DNA of 64,000 nt from Cephalopachus bancanus (Eukaryota > Chordata > Mammalia > Primates > Tarsiidae): the NCBI GenBank assembly GCA_027257055.1, contig JAPVLO010000276.1, positions 868,001-932,000 of the forward strand, given 5' to 3'. Below the pieces are notes generated by a model. The model saw nothing but the letters and a program-made list of their open reading frames with translations, did no database searches and had not been told where the DNA came from. How positions within the stretch are numbered: position 1 is the stretch's first letter; the number at the start of each line of letters is the position of its first letter. The translations under genes and the position numbers were made by a program. Below are positions 10,706 through 21,099 of the stretch, in pieces.

Positions 10706-11550
10706 CACAGGCCTATTGAGAGAAAGCAAAACCATCTCTGCAGTCCTTACCCCATCAACCACCCCCTCCAGGTAAGAGAAGTCCTGAGACTGTGGGTCTT
10801 TTAGGGGAGTACTGTGAGTTTCCCTTCCCTCCTCACCCTAAGCCAAGTGAGGGAAGCTTCAAGAAAATCACTTGTTGAAAGAGAGAAAACGGGCCTTCCC
10901 CTCCCTGCCCACTGCTGGATGTTTAAGCTGTAGAAACTCAGAGACCCGTCTCTAATTCTACTAGAATGGACCTCAGAAAGGCTCTTGGGAGCTGACGGCA
11001 TGGACAGTTTGAAGGTGCAGGATGTCTTGGGATGGGCCGCTAGAGGCTGGCTAGACTTGAGCTGTCCCGCAGGACACCCTGAGAACTGAGTGGAAGAGGA
11101 GACCCAGGAGGCCCTGTGGGTCACCCTGGAGTTGGGGGGGGGCGTGAGAGATCAGTGGGGAGCCCATTGCCCTGTTGAGAAACTGCCTGGGCGTTCCCAG
11201 GAGATGCCCTAAAGAACCCACAAAGGAGAAAGCCTACATTTGGACATCTTCCAGGCCATTCCATAGCCAAAGAAAACCACCAACAACTTGAACTGAGTAA
11301 AAAGACAAACTTTCTCCCTGTCCTGACCCTGGAGGAGTCAGAGGCAGTACAGGGTGTGAGGGCGGAGGAAGGGGAAGGACAGGAGGAAGAGGAGGCTGTA
11401 AGCAGTTTCCCTTCCCACAGCTGGTCTCAAGCCTGGGTCAGGCTGGGCTGGGGAAGTAGGAAGAATCCTTCAACTGGATGAGACTGGAGTTTTGATTTAT
11501 TTCATGGGACTTTTTTCTAACTGGAATGGCGGTTAAGGGGAAAGACCGTT
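10706..11550. other. Unique sequence, purine-rich parts
   Basis: No interspersed repeat recognised. It contains a run of about ten G near 11133 and a GA-rich stretch near 11360-11395. Confidence 0.45.
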
Positions 11551-11564
11551 AAGACTAAAGAGCC

Positions 11565-11859
11565 AGCCAGGCTTGGTGGCTCAGCCTGTAATCCTGCGCT
11601 TTGGGAGGCCGAGGTGAGTGGATTGCCTGAGCCCGCGGGTTCGAAACGCGCCTGGGCAACTTGGCGAGACCTCATCTCTACAATAAATCAAAAAAATGAG
11701 CCGGGCATGGTAGCGCCTGCCTGTAGTTCCAGCAACTTGGAAGGCTGAGGTGGAAGGATCACCGGAGCCCAGCAGGTTGAGGCTGCGGTGGCCAGGAGCG
11801 GCCACTGCACTCCAGTCTGGGCGACAGAGTGGGACTCCAACTCAAAAAAAAAAAAAAAA
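11565..11859 (+). repeat. Lineage-specific Alu (young family, undeleted type)
   Basis: Plus-strand dimer beginning AGCCAGGCTTGGTGGCTCAG and ending GGGACTCCAACTC plus A17. It has the one-base-shortened TGGCTCAGCCTG, a left arm retaining GGGCAACTTGGCGAG, the linker ACAATAAATCAAAAA and a right arm with TAGTTCCAGCAACTTGGAAG. Perfect 14-bp target-site duplications AAGACTAAAGAGCC flank it (11551-11564 and 11858-11871, the last sharing tail bases). Confidence 0.93.
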
Positions 11860-11871
11860 GACTAAAGAGCC

Positions 11872-12229
11872 ATTGAAAGGTTAAAGGATCTACATCCTAG
11901 GGGGTGGCATCAGGCAGGGTAAGGAGGGCTAGCTCAGAGAGCAGGTCAGAATGGCTGCGATGACAGGAAAAAAGACTCTCTTGATTTCACCCCCACCAAC
12001 TCCAGCTATTGGCTTTAGAGTCACTCAGGTCTCTGGAGTTCTGCAGGACAGGACTACAGACTAAATAAAAATATAAAAAGAAGGTAGTGATCCAATACGG
12101 GACTGAAACAAATCGAGAAGATAGGCCTGTGAATAAAGTTGAAGACAAACTGACAGCTCCCTGCCTGCCCCTGGGCCACATCTGAGGACAAACTGTAGAC
12201 AAAAATCCACATTTATTCCCACAGTTCTT
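11872..12229. other. Unique sequence
   Basis: No repeat recognised between the Alu and the L2 fragment; A-rich around 12060-12080. Confidence 0.4.
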
Positions 12230-12351
12230 ACAACTTTTATTGAGCAGGGGCTATACTAAGCTGTGTTGGGAGACATGGGTGTCTTGGGCAGGGATGTAGC
12301 AAGGATACAGTCACATGCTTCCAGGAGCTCACAGTCTTGTGGGGCATTTAA
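12230..12351 (-). repeat. L2 3' end, antisense
   Basis: ACTTTTATTGAGCAGGGGCT, CTAAGCTGTGTTGGGAGACA and CTTCCAGGAGCTCACAGTCT follow the L2 3' region in reverse orientation. This L2 was the target of the Alu pair that follows, and similar sequence resumes on the far side. Confidence 0.7.
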
Positions 12352-12365
12352 CTATATTCTGTTCT

Positions 12366-12667
12366 TTTTTGTTGTTTTTTTGTTTTTTTGTTTTGAGTTG
12401 GAGTCTCACTCTGTCGCCCAGACTGGAATGCAGTGGCCGCTCCCGGCCACTGCAGCCTCGACCTGCTGGGCTCCGGCGATCCTTCTGTCTCAGCCTTCCG
12501 TGTAGCCGGAATTACAGGCATGCGCTACCACGCCCAGCTGATTTTTTGATTTATTGTAGAGATGAGGTCTCGCTGCCCAGGCGGGTCTTGAACCCGCGGG
12601 CTCAGGCAATCCACTCATCTCAGCCTCCCAAAGGCGCGGGATTACAGGCTAAGCCACCAAGCCCAGC
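12366..12667 (-). repeat. Lineage-specific Alu, antisense (5-base-deleted type)
   Basis: Minus-strand copy with its tail at 12366-12395 (interrupted T tract) and its 5' end at 12667. Read in the sense direction it has GGGCAGCGAGACC, lacking the ACTTG found in the other subtype. It sits immediately 3' of a second antisense Alu, and the two share one outer target-site duplication. Confidence 0.92.
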
Positions 12668-12963
12668 TTCTTTTTTTTTTTTGAGTTGGAGTCTCACTCT
12701 GTCACCCAGACTGGAGTGCAGTGGCATGCTCTTGGCCACCGCCGCAGCCTCGACCTGCTGGGCTCCAGCGATCCTTCCACCTCAGCCTTCCAGGTAGCTG
12801 GAACTACAGGTGTGTGCTACCCTGCCCAGCTAATTTTTGATTTATTGTAAAGACAAGGTCTCGCCAAGTTGTCCAGGTGGGTCTCGAACCCGCAGACTCA
12901 GGCAATGCTCTCACCTCAGTCTCCCAAAGTGCTGAGATTACAGGCTGAGCCATCAAGCCTGGC
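12668..12963 (-). repeat. Lineage-specific Alu, antisense (undeleted type)
   Basis: Minus-strand copy whose T tract (12670-12682) abuts the neighbouring Alu's 5' end. The sense strand retains GGACAACTTGGCGAG, and the B-box-like GGGTTCGAGACCC is intact. CTATATTCTGTTCT occurs at 12964-12977 and again at 12352-12365, to the left of the other Alu, so the pair is bracketed by one 14-bp duplication. Confidence 0.92.
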
Positions 12964-12979
12964 CTATATTCTGTTCTTT

Positions 12980-13150
12980 ATATTCCCCACAAGTAGTTGT
13001 TTACTGAGAAGAGAACCCACATCACATAATCTCTTACACATTGACTGACCGTCTGCCATAGGCCAAGCTCTGTGCTAGCCACAGGAAAAGCCTAGATGTC
13101 TTAAGCCACATGGCTCCCAGCCCAAGTTAGGCTCATGGCAGACATACAAT
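12980..13150 (-). repeat. Probable L2 3' end, antisense
   Basis: CATTGACTGACCGTCTGCCA and GCCAAGCTCTGTGCTAGCCA resemble the L2 3' end in reverse. It may be a second copy next to the one interrupted by the Alu pair. Confidence 0.45.
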
Positions 13151-13160
13151 AAAAATATTT

Positions 13161-13463
13161 AGCCTGCACACAGTGGCTTATGCCTCTAATCCCAGCACTA
13201 TGGGAGGCTGAGGAGGGAGGATTGCTTGAGGCCAAGAGTCTGAGTCCAGCCTGGGAAACATAGCGAGACTCAGTCTCTACAAAAAAATTTTAAAAATTAA
13301 ATGGGCACGGAGGCATGTGCCTGAAGTCCCAGAGACTTGGGAAGCAGAGATAGGAAGATCACTTAAGCCCAGCAGGTCAGGGCTATAGTGAGCCATGGTC
13401 ATGCCACTGCAATCCAGCCTGTGCAACAAGGCAAGATCCTGTCTCTAAAACAAACAAACAAAA
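13161..13463 (+). repeat. AluJ
   Basis: Plus-strand dimer with CTAATCCCAGCACTATGGGA, GGGAGGATTGCTTGAGGCCA and GAGCCATGGTCATGCCACTG, ending in a CAAA-rich tail. These are old AluJ states. Many substitutions are consistent with its age. Confidence 0.88.
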
Positions 13464-13507
13464 ATTTAGATTTAGCTGGCTAGGTATTATGGGCTCAAGA
13501 AAACCCC

Positions 13508-13792
13508 TTGCTGGGCATGGTGGTTCATGCCTGTAATCCCAGCACTACAGGAGGCAGAGGCTAGAAGATTGCCTGAGCCCAGGAGTTTGAGACCAGCCTG
13601 GGCAATCTGGTGAGACCTTGTCTCTACACTAATTTTTTAAAAATTAGCTAGGTGTAATGGCGCATGCCTGTGGTTCCAGTTACTTGGAAGGCTGAAACAG
13701 AAGAGTCACCTAACTCAGCAGGTCGAGGCTACGATAGCCCTGATTGGGCACTGTACTCCAGCCTGGGTGACAGAGTGAGACTCTGACTCAAT
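13508..13792 (+). repeat. Alu, AluJ-like with some young-family marks
   Basis: The left arm is old type (ATGCCTGTAATCCCAGCACT, GCCCAGGAGTTTGAGACCAG). The right arm has TGGTTCCAGTTACTTGGAAG and CTCAGCAGGTCGAGG, close to the lineage-specific family. It could be a transitional form or a converted copy. The tail passes directly into a 160-bp purine tract. Confidence 0.8.
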
Positions 13793-13793
13793 A

Positions 13794-13846
<53 letters not shown>

Positions 13847-13954
13847 GGAGGGAGGGAGGAAGGGAGGGAGAGAGGGAGGGGGGAGGGAGGGAAAGGAAAG
13901 GAAGTAAGAAAGAAAGGAAAGGAAGAAAGAGAGAAAGAAAGACAGAGAGAAAGC
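13793..13954. repeat. GAAA/GA/GGGA purine microsatellite
   Basis: About 160 bp of almost uninterrupted purines on the plus strand: GAAA units, then about 20 GA repeats, then GGGA/GGA units, then GAAA again. It begins at the Alu tail, so it is a tail-derived microsatellite. The opposite strand reads as long Ser/Leu-rich frames (13715-14106) that are artefacts. Confidence 0.92.
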
Positions 13955-14004
13955 CCCTCCATGTAGAGCCATGAAGGATCTATGAGTGTCCTTGCTGGCT
14001 TCAT

Positions 14005-14350
14005 GTACTTTTCTGGATGTTTATTTTCCAAACATCTGTCAAATTCCCACTCTATGCTAGGTATGGAGGATTTTAGCAATGAATGAGATCCAAGCCTTGC
14101 CTTCAAAGAACTTGAAACCTAGCAATAGAGACGGGCAAGTAAACCCAGAAGAGCATTAACAAATTTCAGGGGCCACGCTAGAAGAAAGGCTGGCACAACA
14201 GAAGTCGGTGAGAACAATGATGGGTCCAACCAGCACTAGGAGGCCAGGAAAGACTCCATAGGGAGACGATGTTTGCAAGAAAGACAAGGATGTTCCAGGC
14301 TGAAGGAGCAGTTCAAGAAAGTTCCAGAGGCTTGCTTGGGACATGGTGGG
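14005..14350 (-). repeat. L2, antisense
   Basis: CTCTATGCTAGGTATGGAGG, GCCTTGCCTTCAAAGAACTT, GGATGTTCCAGGCTGAAGGA and AGAGGCTTGCTTGGGACATG follow the L2 3' region backward. The copy may extend somewhat further right. Confidence 0.65.
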
Positions 14351-15019
14351 TGTGAGGGGCCGAGCCAGGGGGTAGGCCTGCAGCCGTAGGCCATGGCCAG
14401 TTTCTGCTCATCTTCCTGGCAAACACTAAGAACTGTGGACTTGATCTTCAGGGAGCTACCAAAAGGATTTAATTGAGGGGAAAGCACTGCCATCAAATTC
14501 ACATTTTGGCAAGATAAACTCTGGTCGTGAGTGGAGCTGGGATTGCCAGGTAGTACTGAAAGTGGGAAAAGCAATCAGGAACCTGTGGTAATGATCCCAG
14601 CAAGATGTGATGTGGCATCAGAACGCAGAGGTGCTGGCAGAGGCCAGAGCTTTCAGGAGGAAGAATTGACCAGAACTAACAGATGGGCTGGGGAAACAGG
14701 GACAGGCATGAGGAGTGCCTCCAGGGCTCTGACCTGGATTGGGTGGCCAGTGGACAGGTGGGAGCACCTCATTCCAGCTGGCTCTTATCTGGCCGCACTC
14801 CTGGCCAGCAGTCAACCCAGGGCCTAGATGGGTGAGGCTAGGATGCCCTCTCTGTGCTTGGAACCAGCCAGGCTAAGCCTCCTGGCCCCAGGATGGGCCT
14901 CTGTGCAAGTCCCTCGCTCTGCTCAGCTCGTCTCCAGGCCAAGAGGCTTCAGCAGAGTTCCACAACACGACATTTTCTTCTCTGAAAGCAGACACTGCAA
15001 ACAGAGGCTTCCCTAATTG
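14351..15019. other. Unique sequence
   Basis: No repeat recognised. Overlapping frames on both strands (14236-15016, up to 112 codons) have no domain signal. Confidence 0.4.
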
Positions 15020-15480
15020 AGAAGATGTTTAGATCTCTGTGTTTCTCCTAAGATGCAAGTCTCCCCGTGGTGACGTTTGAATGGCCGGGGGCCCAGGAAG
15101 GAAGGTAAACACTCTGTACCTTTGCTGCAGCCTGGAATTCTCCTTGTTTGTCAGATATGATTAGCTGTTACCCTTCTGGTCTCCCATTGTTATTCAGGTC
15201 CCTGCTTTTCGTGGTCACACCCCTTTGGAAGCTCACGCCTTGCTTTCTCTCCAGCTCTCTCTCCCTCTGGTGGCACCCCGACTGGCAAGTAATTTATGTA
15301 TGACAATATGAGACTAATTCGGTTATTATGTCAAAGGGAAATTGAATCTAGGGTTTTAGTGCCGCATCTGGGAGAAATCTTCAAATGAATCTGGAGTGGA
15401 GAAAAAAGCCTCCGAGTTCGATTCATCCGCTTGTCACCCTGTCGGCAAGATTAAGTCATTATAGAGGGCTAAACTAGGGC
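15020..15480. promoter_or_regulatory. Candidate non-coding regulatory block
   Basis: Unique DNA with no repeat signature. It has AT-rich homeodomain-like words (CTAATTCGGTTATTATG near 15315, AAGTAATTTATGTATGAC near 15287, TTAAGTCATTATAG near 15451). A CTCF-core-like CCCTCTGGTGGC (reverse complement GCCACCAGAGGG) lies at 15263-15274. Coding capacity is poor. Deep conservation is suspected from its look only. Confidence 0.35.
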
Positions 15481-16687
15481 CAGAAATGGGAACGAAGAGG
15501 AAGGAGATAAAGGGAATGAGAAAGGGGTAGGGAGATGGGAGTGCAGGGGATGGGGTAGGCGGAGCAAGGCTTGGTTGTGGGGCTGAGGAGTGGGTCTGGC
15601 AGCCAGGAAGGCTCGCTGCCTCTCCAGGGACTCCCTTGTTACCCACAAGGCGGCCCTAGCAGTGTGAGCACCAGAGGACAGATGGACAGGGAGGAAGTTC
15701 AGTGGGAGGGCATTTATGCAAACATTCGTTTGTCTCTGTTCCTGGGAGCCTTAAATATTGTCTGAGTTGAAATCTGGCTTCCCGGCTTTCCACAGGATTA
15801 GAGCACTTTGCTCGGTGCCAAGCGAAGTGGTGGCATTTCTGCTGGGTGCCTAGACTTGGGTGAGGAGGAGCTCCCCAGGCTCTGAACAGCAGCTGGACTT
15901 GGGGCCCGCGAGGTCTTGGTGCACAAGGATTGCCCCACGTCTAGGGGACCAGGTGTTTGTTTACTCTCAGGTTGGCAAGAGAGAAAGAAGTGAATGGGTT
16001 GGATTCCATGGAGCCTGGGTTGGAATCGTGGGGAATGGGACCAGCCAATGTACATGTGACCTGGATCTGGTTTCCAGGAATCCTAAAAGTGTTTTATAAG
16101 GTTGTTCTGCCCTCCAAGACACCCAACTCTGCTTACATTTGTCCGGTGTTAACTAGATGTATTATCTCTGTCTTGGGGGTATTCTCCATCCTTGCCCTTT
16201 GTGGAAGTGTTGGGTTTGTTCTGATGGGATATGTTTCCTGTCTCTTGCGCCCTCAAGCTTTCCCATTCTTGGCATGCTCAGGTTTCTAACTGACTCTTCT
16301 ACTTTCTGGTTCTTCCCTTTCCGCAGGAGGGTCATGGGGCATTTGGTGAAAGGAGCTACCCTCATCACAAGAGCACAGGTTGCATGTTGTTTTTCCTCTG
16401 GACACTTTGGTGCCCAGCTTTGAGTGTCTCTCTGAACCTCGGATTTTGCCTCTCATACACGGGACCACCCACTCTCGTGGGGAAACTCTGAACTACATGG
16501 TTACCATGACTACAAATTTCCCCTCAAGCCTTCTGGGCATCCTTCTTGCCTCTTGGAACTCTCCAACCAGGATTCCTCCAGTCCCAGGAAAGGATGCCAG
16601 AGGTCATCTCAGCCATAATCCTGCCTTAATCTGGGCAGGATTCCAGAGAAATGACCAGGTCGGAATGAGTTAAGGTCACCTCCACCA

Positions 16688-16689
<2 letters not shown>
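15481..16689. other. Unique sequence
   Basis: Purine-rich at 15480-15560, otherwise no repeat recognised. Frames of 80-110 codons on both strands (15798-16468) are mutually overlapping and unconvincing. Confidence 0.4.

Positions 16690-16720
<31 letters not shown>
16690..16720. repeat. (CT)n microsatellite
   Basis: About 14 CT repeats followed by TTTCC. No transposon tail is visible on either side. Confidence 0.95.
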
Positions 16721-16722
<2 letters not shown>

Positions 16723-18559
16723 ACTTCTCCGGCTTACCCATGGAAAAACAACTTCTTTTCCTCAAGAAAGAAGAGGAAGCTCAAATTAAAAATGAAGGAG
16801 TTCAAAATAACCCTCAGTTCTTAACTGTCGTCAATTTGTCTGTTTCTTCCACCACCCACACGTCGGCTTCGACCAGACACCCACCTAACGGTACTTATGC
16901 AAAAGATATTGGCAGTTGCTACTAAGCCAAGTCGCATCTTGGCTCTCAGAGTGGCTTTGTTGCCATCCCTCTCTTGGTTCTTCGTGTCTCTGGAGTTTTT
17001 CCCATGCCTAATGAGGGTCCCTGACTGCTGCAGCTCTGCACCCTTGCCTCCCATGTGAGCAAGACAATGGGCACCTCTGCCACCTCCCACACCCACTACC
17101 ACATTGTCGAATACCATGGTTCTGTTAATTGGGCAGTGTCATCTCAGGGAGAGTTATTTATTAATAGATATTTGGAGCCCTGCACAAGTTCACCATGATA
17201 GCCAGAGTATCTGAGAGGGGCCAGGGAACAGATGGGCACTGCCGAACATGAGGAGGGGTCTGTTTGGATTCCAAACACACCCTGCCTTGATAATGGTGGA
17301 GAAGAAAATCCATCAGAATTACTGGAGAGAGGCTGTCTCCATCCATATTAGCAGTCAGTGTGGTAGGCCTGCCCAGCCCACTAGAGAGCAGGTGCAATCT
17401 CAGGTCACAAATGTCCCAGGAGCTTGGAGTTGGGCACGGTGGCCTCAGGTGTGCGTCCTGATAAGCTGGGTGCTCCTGGTTGGGTGAGGAAGGACCGTTC
17501 CAGGGAACAGCAGGCTTATTACCTTTGTTCCCAGCATCTGGTTGCGTCCTGGCATGCGTTTATCAACAGGGGTCATCCAGTTCATTCTCCTGCCTCTGGG
17601 CCCATCTGCAGATAAAATAGTCTGAAAAGCTAGTTGAGGGGAAGGAGCTCTCCTTCTTCTAGAGTTTTCTGAGGAAGAATATGACACAGCTCCTGTAATC
17701 ATGCACAATGCTGGCAGCCCCATTCCTGAAATCCTCCCCAGAGCATCTCATGCTGCAAGTATAGTCAGAAGAACCAGATGGCCATGGTGGTCTGAGCGAC
17801 AGGTGAGAGGTGTTGATGCCCAGTGGGGACTCCCGCTGGCTCCCCCTCTCCACAGCCCAGGCTGCTCACTGGCTCTGCTTTCAGGATGTCCCTCATAAGA
17901 AGCTGAAATCAACACCCAGGCCACCTGTCAGCTTAGGGTCTCCAAACCCATACTCGTCCTTGAAAAGTACATTCAGGCTGCTTGCTCCAAGCTGAGGAGG
18001 CCAAGTATGGTGGTTTTGTAGACCCAGCCTAGGAACCACACTCCCATCTACCTGTTGCTGCCATGGGGCCACCAGACGGGGCTGTTGCACCAGTGGGGCT
18101 GGTGGCAGATCCAGCTCCAGGAGCAGCGCCAAGACTAGGCACCTCACATGTCTCACCCTCATTATGCCTTTGCCAGGGAGGGAATGGGGGAGCCCAGTGA
18201 GCCAGGCAGGATAGAATGCACAGGCTGTGTGACTCCAGCAAGAGGGGAAAGCCAAGGGGACATGGAGAGGGGTGCTTGGGGAATATCCCAGCAGAGAGAC
18301 TCAGAGTGGGCCCCCCAGGGGACACTGGCTGTGGGACTGAGGCTCCAGGACAGAACTTCAAGACCCAAGATATCTGCACTTTTCCAGCTTATTTCCAGAT
18401 CTGGCTGGGTAAAGCTGAGCCTGCAGGTGGAATCAAGAGCCTTCAGCTCTGGAGAGAGGAGGGGTCACTGGGGGAGGGGCAAGGGCCAGGCAGGCTATTT
18501 CAGAGCAGGACTGATACCCAGGCCAAAGAAAACCCAAATCAACCAAGAATGGATTCAGG
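16721..18559. other. Unique sequence
   Basis: Nearly 2 kb with no repeat I recognise. It carries the start of the window's longest open frame (215 codons, plus strand, 18148-18795), which runs on into L1-like DNA and has no domain, so it is not called as a gene. Confidence 0.4.
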
Positions 18560-18776
18560 AAACAACTGGGTTATACTTTGCTAGTGAATCATTCTTTCCA
18601 GCTTTGTTTTGTTTGGGAATGTATTTGATTTTTAATTATATAATAATACATGAATATATTCTAGTAAAAATTCAAATAATGCAAGTGAAGCAGAAGTCTT
18701 CATTATTTACCTCCATGCTTCCCCCACCAATCCCACTGCCCTCCCTGGAGGAAATCACAATGATCAGCTTAGTGTT
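18560..18776 (+). repeat. L1M-like fragment (left of tetranucleotide array)
   Basis: AAAATTCAAATAATGCAAGT, AGAAGTCTTCATTATTTACC and CTCCCTGGAGGAAATCACAA have the composition and order of an old L1M 3' non-coding region. Similar sequence resumes to the right of the simple repeat. Confidence 0.5.
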
Positions 18777-19168
18777 TAGATGGGTAGTTAGGTAGATAGC
18801 TGAATAGATGAATGGGTGGATAGATGGATGGATAGGTAGATAGACAGATAGATATGATAGATATAGATGATAGGGATAGAGATAGATAGATAGATAGATC
18901 AATGGAAGGATAGATGGATGGATGGATGGATGATAGATGATAGATTGGTGAATAGGTGGATGGATGAATAGAAGATAGACAGATATATGATAGATAAATG
19001 ATAGATGAGTACATGGATGGATAGGTGGGTAGATGGATGAATGGATGGATGGACGAATAGACAGACAGACGGATGGATGGACAGACAAGTGGGTGGGTGA
19101 ATGGGCGGATGGACAGATAAGTGGATAGACAGGTAAGTGAATAGATAAATGATTGATAGACAAATAGA
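18777..19168. repeat. 390-bp (GATA/GATG/GACA)n array
   Basis: Interspersed GATA, GATG, GACA, GGTA and GAAT units, never more than about five identical units in a row, which marks an old, degenerate array. Because the complement of these units lacks stop codons, all three minus-strand frames stay open (up to 163 codons of Ser/Ile/His/Pro). That is an artefact of composition. Confidence 0.95.
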
Positions 19169-19370
19169 GGAGGTATATTTATGATTTCCATGCTGTTCTG
19201 GAGCAATCTGCTTCATTTATTTAATTGTTGCATGGTGTTTCATTCATAATAAAACTATTCATAATGAGTACCATAGTTTTAACTGTAACCCATTGATGAA
19301 TATTTATTTTGTGATTGTTTTCTTAGTTTTCACAATAAGCACAGTTTTACATGGTTCTGGCGGATTTTAA
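19169..19370 (+). repeat. L1M-like fragment (right of array)
   Basis: ATTTAATTGTTGCATGGTGT, AGTACCATAGTTTTAACTGT and CCCATTGATGAATATTTATT parallel the old L1 3' region (normally ...CATAGTATTCC... and ...CCCTATTGATGGAC...). It is probably the same insertion as 18560-18776, split by the tetranucleotide expansion. Confidence 0.55.
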
Positions 19371-20289
19371 AATAGGTTTATGAGTGACAGGTGGGGGCAG
19401 GAGACTCTGGGGATCTTTGAAGAGGCCAGGGTGAGGAGAAACTGGGTTGGGACTGATGCCAGACCACTGAACAGTCTCCAAATGACTCCTGTGCTTTGCC
19501 GGCTTCTCAGAGCAGCTGCTTCCTGTGGGGTCTGAGGCTTCTCCCACCCTGGAGCCTGATGCCCTGTGTCTCATGGGGGTAGGTCTCTTGCTGACCCTCA
19601 TGGCCTGCAACTGGCACAAGCAGCCATATTACACCCATGAATGCTTTGCAGGTAAAGGCTGTGTCCCAGTCTGATCCAGGCAGGTTAAAATCAGAGCCTG
19701 AAGCTGGAGTGAGAGCCTGATAATAATCCTCTCGTGGCACACTGATTTCCAACAGACTTGTTCCCTCTCAAAAATGATCACAAACAGTATTCCTGCAACA
19801 GCCCCAGCTGAGGGACAGGCACTACTTTGAGCTGTTTTCAGTAATTGGTTAATGTGGGGAACAAGCGGGAGGAAGGCACAGGGGCCTTTCTAGATGCAAT
19901 GCTGATGTCATGGGTGAGTTTACAGAGGCATGGTTTCCTGTGTGGCTTTGGGAACACTTCTCCCCGATCACGTGCCTCTGGAACAGCTGGGTAGGAGGTG
20001 ACCCCTTTGTTCTCAAACCTGTCACGCAGCCCCAGGCCCTGCTTGATCTGTGGTCTTGGTGTGTACTCTCAGTCAGAAGTCAGGTAAAAGACACAAGCAG
20101 CCTGCCGAGGACCAGGAGAGCAGCAGAGAAGGACGGAATTTTTTTATTTTGCACTACGAAAAAACACCTGCAGAAATCCCCTTCCTCCTGCTTCTGTCTG
20201 TTTGCACACTGATGGACTGCCCTCCACAGACCTTGGAGGGAAGCCACAATGTCTGGTAAGACCAAGAGCTCTAGGACTAGGCATGGGCT
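19371..20289. other. Unique sequence
   Basis: No repeat recognised. Short frames only (up to 100 codons at 19910-20212). Confidence 0.4.
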
Positions 20290-20490
20290 GAAGTCATGTG
20301 CTGCCTCTCACTCTTGATACCTAACTCTGTGCCTTGACTTTCCCATCTGACGCAGGGGCATAATCACATATTTCCCCTGGAGGGTTATAATGAAGGTCCA
20401 GTGAGATGAAGCAAATGCATCACTAAGCACAGTGCTCAGCGTGAGGCAAATACATATGAGGGGGCGGCCATTAGTATTACTAATTCCATT
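20290..20490 (+). repeat. MIR
   Basis: CTGTGCCTTGACTTTCCCAT, GGGTTATAATGAAGGTCCAG and CACTAAGCACAGTGCTCAGC follow MIR from its middle to its right end on the plus strand. Confidence 0.65.
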
Positions 20491-20519
20491 GAGATGCAAT
20501 GCTCTCTTTAGCTTTCTGG

Positions 20520-20612
20520 TTTTTTGCACTAGATTGTGAGTTCTTTCCAGAAATCATAACCATGCTCTCCATTGTCTCCTCAGCGAAGGCCCTCAAAATA
20601 GGTTGAATGAAG
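20520..20612 (+). repeat. L2 3' end
   Basis: CACTAGATTGTGAGTTCTTT and AGGTTGAATGAAG are the conserved L2 terminal words on the plus strand. Confidence 0.55.
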
Positions 20613-20639
20613 AAAGTTGCAGTAGGTGAAAAATGGTCA

Positions 20640-21092
20640 CCCTTTCTTTGCATCTCCTTCCATCAAGTCTACTTGCCCTCCCTCTGACCTAGACAGGTCA
20701 CATGACTTGCTTTGGCCAAGAGAATGCAGTAGATGTGATGCTGTGTGACCTCCAAGCCCAGGCCTTCATAGAACTTGAACCTTCTGCTCTTGACCTCTTG
20801 CTGCCCTGTGGCCACCATGGGAGGAAGCCCAGGCTAGCCCTCTTGAAACATGTGGAGACAGGCCAAAACATCCGGTCATCCTAGACATTCCACTGTGCTT
20901 CGAGGCATGCGAGTGACGCACCTGAAAAAAGCCCGGCCCCTTGTCATCCCTTGACAGCAGCCACAAAGGTGACCCTGGTGAGACCAGCAGAGGCCTAGCT
21001 GAAATTGCAAAATCATGAACAAATGAATGGCTGCTATTTTAAGGCACCAGGTTTTGGGGTGGTTTTTTATGGAGCAGTAGATAAATGAGACA
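20640..21092 (+). repeat. MLT1-type LTR (ERVL-MaLR)
   Basis: The diagnostic TGACTTGCTTTGGCCAAGAG, then ATGCAGTAGATGTGATGCTG, AGCCCAGGCTAGCC, and near the end TTTTAAGGCACCAGGTTTTG with GGTGGTTTTTTATGGAGCAG, give a nearly complete MLT1 LTR on the plus strand. The internal part is absent, so this is a solo LTR. Confidence 0.8.
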
Positions 21093-21099
21093 GGAAGCT

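Noticed and set aside
12315..12797. 160-codon plus-strand frame
   Set aside because: It lies almost entirely within two antisense Alus and reads as the usual Alu-antisense peptide.
13793..13954. CRISPR-like regular repeat
   Set aside because: Simple-sequence microsatellite without spacers, in a eukaryotic context.
18148..18795. Longest open frame in the window (215 codons, plus strand)
   Set aside because: No domain, no splice context, and its last third lies in L1M-like DNA. Such a length occurs by chance in 64 kb.
18672..19206. Long minus-strand frames rich in Ser, Ile, His and Pro
   Set aside because: They are translations of the GATA/GATG array, open in all three phases because the unit's complement lacks stops.
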